Part shown: positions 6,086 to 10,908 of the stretch, one piece after another
Position numbering within the stretch: position 1 is the stretch's first letter
Layout: each line of letters begins with the position of its first letter
DNA from: DSCS01 sp035391585
GTDB taxonomy: Bacteria; Macinerneyibacteriota; Macinerneyibacteria; Macinerneyibacteriales; DSCS01
Direction: 5' to 3'
Length of the DNA stretch: 10,908 bases
NCBI GenBank assembly: GCA_964574875.1
Contig: CAZNOX010000026.1
Location: forward strand, 1-10,908
The notes under the pieces: generated by a model
What the model was told of the DNA's origin: nothing
What the model saw: only the letters and a program-made list of their open reading frames with translations
Database searches by the model: none
Translations under genes and position numbers: made by a program

Positions 6086-6858
6086 TGAAAAAGTTTGTCG
6101 TGCTGTTGTTGTCTCTTGCCCTTGGAGTCTCTTTTCTCTCAGCTCTTCAGGTGGAGTACAGCCTGGACCTTCAAAACGATGTCACCGGTGAGAAGGTGGT
6201 CACGGCCATTGTGGGGGACGCTCTCTATGTCACCTACCTGGAAGACGGCCGGGCAATTTTGCGCTTTGATGCTCAAACGGTGAGCGGAGCCCGCTTTTTC
6301 AGGGTGCGCCTCTCCTGCATCACGCTTCTGGGCGCCCCAGGGGCGCTCACTCTTGCAGGCGGCGGTAAACCGATGGACCTTCTGGGCGAAACGGAACGGG
6401 TCGCTGTGACACCCTTCATGGAGACGGGATCCATGCCGGAACAGTTCACTCTTACGATCACCGGCCCCTTTATGGGCCTTATCTCCAAGATCGCCTTTGA
6501 TTTCAGCGATACCCCTCCCGGTGAGGTCACATTGAAACACACCTACGAGGGCGTGAACAGTGAGCGGGGGATCATCACCGCCTCGGGCTTTGCCAAATTC
6601 GGCGAAGGGAATGAGGCCAATGTCCGCCTGGAAGCGGAGCGCGCCGCCAAAGTCACGGCCTACAGGAACCTGGGGATCCTGCTCAGGAATATCGCGCAAA
6701 AAGAAGGGTTTCAACTTGATGAACCGCGTCTGGATGTCACCATCAGAGGCGCGCGTGTCCTCAAGAAAGAATTGACCAATGAGGGAGTCGTTGTTACAGT
6801 AGGGATTGCTGTGAACGGGACTCCCGGATTATCAGATATCGTAAAGGAGGGGTTATGA
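6085..6858 (+). CDS. Periplasmic protein with LPP20-like C-terminal domain
   Basis: The product has 257 residues and a Sec signal peptide with a likely cut after LSA20. Residues about 21-155 are rich in beta-strands and I do not recognise a family there. From about 163, ASGFAKFGEGNEANVRLEAE leads into an alanine-rich helix with AYRNLGILLRNI, then strands VTIRGARVLKKE and GVVVTVGIAV. This order (GxG turn, helix with A..xAxRNL, then two or three strands) matches the LPP20/FlgT-N-like fold seen in envelope lipoproteins and flagellar accessory proteins. There is no lipobox, so it is probably soluble in the periplasm. AAAGGAG (6073-6079) precedes the ATG by 5 bases, and TGATG joins it to the gene before. 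It overlaps the SPOR lipoprotein by ATGA. The domain call is moderate and no activity is known. Confidence 0.65.
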   Translation: MKKFVVLLLSLALGVSFLSALQVEYSLDLQNDVTGEKVVTAIVGDALYVTYLEDGRAILRFDAQTVSGARFFRVRLSCITLLGAPGALTLAGGGKPMDLLGETERVAVTPFMETGSMPEQFTLTITGPFMGLISKIAFDFSDTPPGEVTLKHTYEGVNSERGIITASGFAKFGEGNEANVRLEAERAAKVTAYRNLGILLRNIAQKEGFQLDEPRLDVTIRGARVLKKELTNEGVVVTVGIAVNGTPGLSDIVKEGL

Positions 6859-7481
6859 AAAGGATCCTTTTGGCCGTATTCCTCATCGCGGCCCTGGCAG
6901 CCTGCCAGAATCAAAATATCAAAGACCGCCTGGGCGGACGCACCACTGAGGAGCAGGGGGATGCCCCCAAGGAGACCACCATCGAAGAACTGACCATCGC
7001 CGATTCCGATGCTGCGGAGATCAATGTCCGCGAAGGCGTGGTGGTGGCTCAGGCGCACACCGATACCGCATCCGACGACGATGTCTCGGTGAACATCACC
7101 TATGATGAAGAGGACGACAGCCTGCCTCCCATCAGCGAGGATGCCGAGAATGTCCCTGCAGGGACCGTGGTCCTGAAAAGGGACAGCGGCTACCGTGTCC
7201 AGCTCATCACCGTGACCCAGAAGGAGAATGCCGAAAAGTTCGGCAAAGACTTCAAGGAGAAGTGGAATGAAGCGGCCCTGGACAAGGAAAACGACGATGC
7301 CTACCACTACCGCGAAGAGATCCCCGTCTACATCGAATTCTATGATCCCTACTGGAAGCTGCGCGTGGGGAACTTCAAGTCACGCAGTGACGCCCAGTAC
7401 GCCCTGAAATATATCAAGCTCCTGGGATACAAGGATGCCTGGATCGTCCCCACGACGATTCTTGTCAAGGAGGGCCCGTAA
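6855..7481 (+). CDS. Lipoprotein with C-terminal SPOR domain
   Basis: The product has 208 residues. A short signal peptide ends in lipobox L14-A-A-C17, followed by QNQN, so it is probably sorted to the outer membrane. Residues about 20-105 form a low-complexity acidic linker (TTEEQGDAPKETTIEE, YDEEDDSLPPISED). Residues about 112-200 form a SPOR-like domain: GYRVQLITVTQKENAEKF opens it and WKLRVGNFKSRSDAQYAL with YIKLLGYKDAWIVPT closes it. SPOR domains bind denuded glycan strands of peptidoglycan at division sites or other remodelling zones, so this protein probably tethers or senses the wall. AAAGGAGGGG (6843-6852) lies just upstream of the ATG at 6855, inside the preceding gene. The next gene starts 3 bases after the TAA. 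Confidence 0.85.
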   Translation: MKRILLAVFLIAALAACQNQNIKDRLGGRTTEEQGDAPKETTIEELTIADSDAAEINVREGVVVAQAHTDTASDDDVSVNITYDEEDDSLPPISEDAENVPAGTVVLKRDSGYRVQLITVTQKENAEKFGKDFKEKWNEAALDKENDDAYHYREEIPVYIEFYDPYWKLRVGNFKSRSDAQYALKYIKLLGYKDAWIVPTTILVKEGP

Positions 7482-7484
7482 GCG

Positions 7485-8555
7485 ATGTCTCTTTCCGCTG
7501 AAAACGCCCACGGCTATTTTTCTCTCTCAGATGATTTCTGCTGCGGGCTTTTTACAGTCTCTGAGCGTCTGAGCCGGACTCTTCCCGGGGGAGGGAAGGA
7601 TTTCCGCCCTGTCCCCGGACTTCTCCGTGCCCGAGTCCCGGCCCTTCCCGATACCCCCGCCGATTTTTTCTACAACGGGACGCGTGTCCTCACCTACCAG
7701 GGCGGAGGGAGACGCATGGAGCTCGCTGAAGACGATTGTCTCCTCATCGAAGACCCCATGGAACTTTTCAGCCACCATACGCGCATGGCGGAAACAGACC
7801 GGGCGCTCATAGACGACGAGGAGTATCTCCACATCCTTCCCGAAGGCATCTTTCTCAGAGGGGGAAGAAAAGACCTTCTCATCCATAAGACCGCCCGGAT
7901 CATGGGCCCGGTCTCTGTGAGCACCGAAGAAGGGCCCGTGGTCATCGACGCCCGGGCATCGGTGAAGCCCTTTTCCGTTCTCGAAGGCCCCCTTTACATC
8001 GGCCCGGACAGTATCATCGAAAATGCGCGCATCCGCACGTCTTACATCGGAGAAGCCTGCCGCATGGGCGGGGAAGTGGAGGAGTCGGTCTTTCATCCCT
8101 TTTCCAACAAGCACCACGAGGGCTTTATCGGCCACAGCGTCATCGGGCGCTGGGTGAACCTGGGGGCCCTCACCACGGGAAGCGACCTCAAAAACAATTA
8201 CGCTCCCGTGCGTTTCCCGGATCCTCAGGGCAAGTTCCAGGCCACCCCCCATCTCAAACTGGGGGCTCTGGTGGGGGATCACGTGAAGACAGGGATCGGA
8301 ACGCTGTTCAATACCGGCACCAGGATCTCCCTGGGGAGCCTCATCGCCGGAGGAGGCCTGGCTCCTGCGTGGCTTCCGCCCTTTTCCTGGCATGTGGACG
8401 GCAAGACCAGGCTCTATGAGATCCGCTCCTTCATTCATACGGAAAAGATCGTCATGGGACGGAGAGACCAAGAGATGAGTGAAGAGTATGAAGAGAAGAT
8501 GCGTGCTCTTTTCAACGACAGCAAAGAATTTCACGAAAAAGGAGAGGGGAAATGA
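7485..8555 (+). CDS. GlmU-like left-handed beta-helix acyl/sugar-phosphate transferase (alternative GlmU family)
   Basis: The product has 356 residues. From about 135 to 290 it shows hexapeptide-repeat beta-helix sequence (VVIDARASV, LYIGPDSIIENARIRTSYIG). The block FSNKHHEGFIGHSVIGRW continues to NLGALTTGSDLKNNY (206-239). Then come GDHVKTGIGTLFNTGTRIS and PPFSWHVDGK. These features are typical of the alternative GlmU-like proteins known from Bacteroidota, annotated as UDP-GlcNAc diphosphorylase/GlcN-1-P acetyltransferase paralogues. The first about 130 residues lack the classical LxAGxGTRM nucleotidyltransferase signature. GLFTVSERLSRTL (21-33) resembles the N terminus of that family. A charged helix ends the protein. 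AAGGAGGG (7467-7474) lies 10 bases before the ATG. The 4-base overlap with glmM supports a role in UDP-GlcNAc supply, with acetyltransfer more likely than uridyltransfer. Confidence 0.8.
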   Translation: MSLSAENAHGYFSLSDDFCCGLFTVSERLSRTLPGGGKDFRPVPGLLRARVPALPDTPADFFYNGTRVLTYQGGGRRMELAEDDCLLIEDPMELFSHHTRMAETDRALIDDEEYLHILPEGIFLRGGRKDLLIHKTARIMGPVSVSTEEGPVVIDARASVKPFSVLEGPLYIGPDSIIENARIRTSYIGEACRMGGEVEESVFHPFSNKHHEGFIGHSVIGRWVNLGALTTGSDLKNNYAPVRFPDPQGKFQATPHLKLGALVGDHVKTGIGTLFNTGTRISLGSLIAGGGLAPAWLPPFSWHVDGKTRLYEIRSFIHTEKIVMGRRDQEMSEEYEEKMRALFNDSKEFHEKGEGK

Positions 8556-9898
8556 GCGAACTCATGGTGAGTGTCTCCGGGATCCGGGGGATCGTGGGAG
8601 ACAGCCTCACCCCTGACGTCATCCTTGACTATACCCGCGCCTTTGCTCGCCTCATCCGGGGTGGAAAAGTCGTCCTGGGTCGCGACAGCCGTGTGAGCGG
8701 GCCCATGATCGCTTCTCTTATCACCGGAGCTCTTGCCTCGGCCGGCGTGGATGTCATCGACCTGGGGATCGTCCCCACACCCACCGTCCTCCTGGCCGTC
8801 GACGACCTGAAGGCCGACGGCGGGATCATCGTCACCGCCTCTCACAACCCCAAAGAGTGGAACGCGTTGAAACTGGCCTCGTCCAAAGGGATTTTTCTCA
8901 ACAGTGAAGAATCAAAAAAGCTCCGGGAGATCCTTGACAAAAAAGATTTTCCCCTCATGCCCTGGGACAAACTGGGCACGATTTCCTGTGATAATGAGGC
9001 TGTGAAGCGCCATTTGGACAAGATCTGCGCCCTGGTGGATGAAGAGGAGATCCGCGCAAGACACTTCACCGTGGCCCTCGATTGTGTCAACGGGGCAGGA
9101 GGCGTCATCACGCCGCTTCTTTTGAAGCGTCTGGGATGCACCGTCCATGCCATCAACGTTGAGCCCACAGGGCTTTTCCCCCGCGATCCCGAGCCCACAC
9201 CAAGCCATCTGGGAGAGCTGGAAGCCCTTGTGAAAAAGACAAAGGCTCATATCGGATTTGCCCACGACCCCGACGTGGACCGCCTGGCTCTTGTCACCGA
9301 CGAGGGACAGGCTCCCGGGGAAGAATATACATTAGCTTTGGCCGTGGAGAGCGTCCTGGAAAAAAGAAAAGGGGACGTGGTCTGCAACTACTCCACAAGC
9401 TCCCTCACAGAAGAAGCCGCCCGGCGGAGCGGAGCCCGCCTTTTCCGCGCTCCCGTGGGGGAGGCCAACGTGGCTGAACTCATCATCGAAAAGAAGGCTG
9501 TCATCGGCGGCGAAGGAAACGGCGGTGTGATCTATCCGGCGCTCCACGTGACCAGAGATGCGCCCCTGGGGATCGCCCTCATCCTGGATCTCATGGCCCG
9601 GCGCAAGACAAGTGTTTCCGAACTGGTGAAGAGCTTCCCCTCCTACATCATGGTCAAAGAGAAGAAGAGTTTTTCCACGCTGGACAAGCGCCGCGAAGCC
9701 CTGAAGCGCCTGGAAGGGCACGCGTTTCCCGATGCGCTCGGGATCGATACCAACGACGGGCTGCGCCTCTCCTTTGAAGAGGGCTGGATCCATATCCGCC
9801 CCTCGGGGACCGAGCCTGCCATCCGTGTCATCGGGGAGAGCCTGTCAAAAGAGTGGCTGGAAGAGAAAATAAAAACCATGTGGAATGTGATAGAATGA
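8552..9898 (+). CDS. glmM: Phosphoglucosamine mutase (alpha-D-phosphohexomutase family)
   Basis: The protein interconverts glucosamine-6-phosphate and glucosamine-1-phosphate in the cytoplasm, on the way to UDP-GlcNAc for peptidoglycan and lipopolysaccharide. It is full length at 448 residues. The order of motifs is VSGIRGIVGDSLTP at 8-21, the phosphoserine loop TASHNP (S97), the Mg site DPDVDR (D239, D241, D243), the sugar-specificity loop GGEGNGG (319-325) and the phosphate-binding RPSGTEPAIR (416-425). The N-terminal SGIRG form, instead of FGTDGIRG, occurs in the FCB and archaeal branch, and phosphomannomutase activity cannot be fully excluded. The GlmU-like neighbour favours GlmM. GGAGAGGGGAA directly precedes the ATG, which overlaps the previous stop as ATGA. 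Confidence 0.9.
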   Translation: MSELMVSVSGIRGIVGDSLTPDVILDYTRAFARLIRGGKVVLGRDSRVSGPMIASLITGALASAGVDVIDLGIVPTPTVLLAVDDLKADGGIIVTASHNPKEWNALKLASSKGIFLNSEESKKLREILDKKDFPLMPWDKLGTISCDNEAVKRHLDKICALVDEEEIRARHFTVALDCVNGAGGVITPLLLKRLGCTVHAINVEPTGLFPRDPEPTPSHLGELEALVKKTKAHIGFAHDPDVDRLALVTDEGQAPGEEYTLALAVESVLEKRKGDVVCNYSTSSLTEEAARRSGARLFRAPVGEANVAELIIEKKAVIGGEGNGGVIYPALHVTRDAPLGIALILDLMARRKTSVSELVKSFPSYIMVKEKKSFSTLDKRREALKRLEGHAFPDALGIDTNDGLRLSFEEGWIHIRPSGTEPAIRVIGESLSKEWLEEKIKTMWNVIE

Positions 9899-10248
9899 TG
9901 ATGTCTGTGGGTGTCGATATCATTGAGATCGACCGGATCAAAAAAGCCATTGAAAAGAGGGGGGAGCGTTTCCTCAAACGGGTCTATTCGGCTCAGGAGA
10001 TCGCCTATTGTTCGCGCAAGGTGAATCCCTACCCCTCCTATGCTGTCCGTTTTGCCGCCAAGGAGTCCTACATCAAGGCCATGGGAGGGCTTCACGGGCG
10101 GCGCCTGGCCCAGATCGAAGTCTCGCGCCAGGAAAACGGCCAGCCCTATTTTATCGTGAACGGAAAACACGACCGCAGGCTTCACCTCTCCCTCTCCCAT
10201 TGCCACGCCTATGCCGTGGCCATCGCATCCCCCGGGAGGTCCCTGTGA
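9895..10248 (+). CDS. acpS: Holo-[acyl-carrier-protein] synthase AcpS
   Basis: AcpS transfers 4'-phosphopantetheine from CoA to apo-ACP, activating it for fatty-acid and lipid A synthesis. The product has 117 residues, normal for the family. The two magnesium-binding motifs are present: VGVDIIEIDRI (D8) and RFAAKESYIKAMG (E57). They are followed by NGQPYFIVNG and the LHLSLSHCHAYAVAIA end strand. Three ATG codons follow each other at 9895, 9898 and 9901. The first overlaps the glmM stop as ATGA and is chosen. Family alignment would equally allow 9901, two residues later, because SVGVDI is where the fold starts. A longer in-frame start at 9853 would extend 14 residues into glmM with no family support. 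GTGA joins it to the next gene. Confidence 0.93.
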   Translation: MMMSVGVDIIEIDRIKKAIEKRGERFLKRVYSAQEIAYCSRKVNPYPSYAVRFAAKESYIKAMGGLHGRRLAQIEVSRQENGQPYFIVNGKHDRRLHLSLSHCHAYAVAIASPGRSL

Positions 10249-10908
10249 AGGTCCTGTCTGTTGAGGAGATGAGACGCTGCGATCAAAACGCCATGGAAAA
10301 AAGAGGCTACACTCCCGTCCTTCTCATGGAACAAGCCGCTCAGGCTTTTACGCGCATTTTCATGAGCCGCGTCCCGCGGGAGATGCCCGTCACCGTCCTC
10401 ACCGGGAAGGGGAACAACGGCGGCGACGGCTGGGCAGTGGGGAGGATCCTTCATGTGAACGGATACGGCGTGAGAATCTTCCCGGTGATGGCCCCTGCTA
10501 CGGAAGAGGGGATTTTTCAAAAGAAACTGGCCCTGAATCACGGGGTGAAGGTTCTTAAAACAAGCGATTTTCGCAGCTGTGATGTCATCATCGATGCCGT
10601 CTTCGGAACAGGCTTTCAGGGAGAGCTTCCCGGAGAGGTGACAAAAGTCTTTCAAGAGATCGCGTCTCTGAGTCTCTCCGTTTGGGCAGTAGATATTTCT
10701 TCGGGCGTCAACGGAGATACGGGGATCGCCGCAACCGGTGCCCTGAAAGCTGCAGAAACCGTGACCTTTGAATACCCCAAATACGGCCATTTCATCAATG
10801 ACGGACGGGTCTTGAGGGGAAAACTCACCGTGGTCCCCATCGGTGTGAGAGCTGATGAAAAGTCGGAAAAAGAGTTTCAGGGAGCGCTTCTCTCAGACGA
10901 CTTGCTTT
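10245..10908 (+). CDS. nnrE: NAD(P)H-hydrate epimerase (YjeF N-terminal domain), 3' end outside window
   Basis: The protein repairs damaged cofactor by epimerising (R)-NAD(P)HX to the (S)-form used by the dehydratase. A GTG at 10245 overlaps the acpS stop as GTGA, and GGGAGGT (10234-10240) lies 4 bases upstream, which decides the start. The first 221 residues are visible. The N terminus is KVLSVEEMRRCDQNAME, followed by the nucleotide-binding GKGNNGGDGWAVGRI, then VIIDAVFGTGFQGELPG, VDISSGVNGDTG and FEYPKYGHF, in the order of the YjeF_N fold. The last visible residues (GALLSDDLL) lie just past the end of that domain. In many bacteria a dehydratase (NnrD) domain follows in the same polypeptide, so this may be the front half of the bifunctional Nnr. 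The missing 3' end prevents deciding. Confidence 0.9.
   Translation, partial: MKVLSVEEMRRCDQNAMEKRGYTPVLLMEQAAQAFTRIFMSRVPREMPVTVLTGKGNNGGDGWAVGRILHVNGYGVRIFPVMAPATEEGIFQKKLALNHGVKVLKTSDFRSCDVIIDAVFGTGFQGELPGEVTKVFQEIASLSLSVWAVDISSGVNGDTGIAATGALKAAETVTFEYPKYGHFINDGRVLRGKLTVVPIGVRADEKSEKEFQGALLSDDLL

Noticed and set aside
9853..9894. Upstream ATG giving AcpS a 14-residue extension into glmM
   Set aside because: The extra residues have no family support, and the ATGA overlap at 9895 fits the junction style of the operon.
1..10908. CRISPR arrays, tRNA/rRNA genes, insertion sequences, toxin-antitoxin or defence genes
   Set aside because: No direct-repeat arrays, RNA-gene landmarks, transposase motifs or typical small toxin/antitoxin pairs were found on either strand.

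Overview
The window is a gene-dense stretch of a Gram-negative (diderm) bacterial chromosome. Only about 2% is non-coding and no mobile elements, RNA genes or CRISPR arrays are visible. Several predicted products belong to a two-membrane envelope: two lipoproteins with lipoboxes, an outer-membrane beta-barrel, a periplasm-facing HtrA protease and a SPOR-domain protein. The DUF5683-like, PorV/FadL-like, DNRLRE and alternative-GlmU-like families are most familiar from the FCB group (Bacteroidota, Cloacimonadota, Marinimicrobia and relatives) and partly from spirochaetes. The strong Shine-Dalgarno sites and a perfect TTGACA-N17-TATAAT promoter are not what Bacteroidota proper use. I therefore infer an FCB-related or spirochaete-like lineage outside Bacteroidota, without naming a genus.

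Layout. Bases 1-587 hold the 3' end of recG on the plus strand. Converging on it from 2948 down to 607 is a two-gene minus-strand operon: a DNRLRE-type lipoprotein followed, with a 4-base overlap, by an outer-membrane beta-barrel of the PorV/FadL/UPF0164 kind. A perfect 11-bp hairpin (592-617) lies between the convergent genes and includes the barrel gene's stop codon. Bases 2949-3064 are the only real intergenic region and carry two divergent sigma-70-type promoters.

From 3065 to the right edge runs a plus-strand array of ten genes, almost all overlapping or a few bases apart: nif3/ybgI-like, trxA, htrA, a DUF5683-like membrane protein, a periplasmic LPP20-like protein, a SPOR-domain lipoprotein, a GlmU-like beta-helix acyltransferase, glmM, acpS and nnrE (cut by the window end). 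Nothing suggests an internal promoter or terminator, so it reads as one operon.

How the genes fit together. The operon moves from redox and protein quality control (thioredoxin, HtrA), through three little-characterised envelope proteins, to UDP-GlcNAc precursor supply (GlmM plus GlmU-like), acyl-carrier-protein activation and NAD(P)HX repair. This looks like an envelope-biogenesis and maintenance transcription unit. The most interesting parts are the HtrA, DUF5683, LPP20 and SPOR cassette, the promoter that abuts the nif3 start codon and so predicts a leaderless mRNA, and the GlmU-like protein without a recognisable uridyltransferase motif. No defence system or other overtly novel machinery was found.
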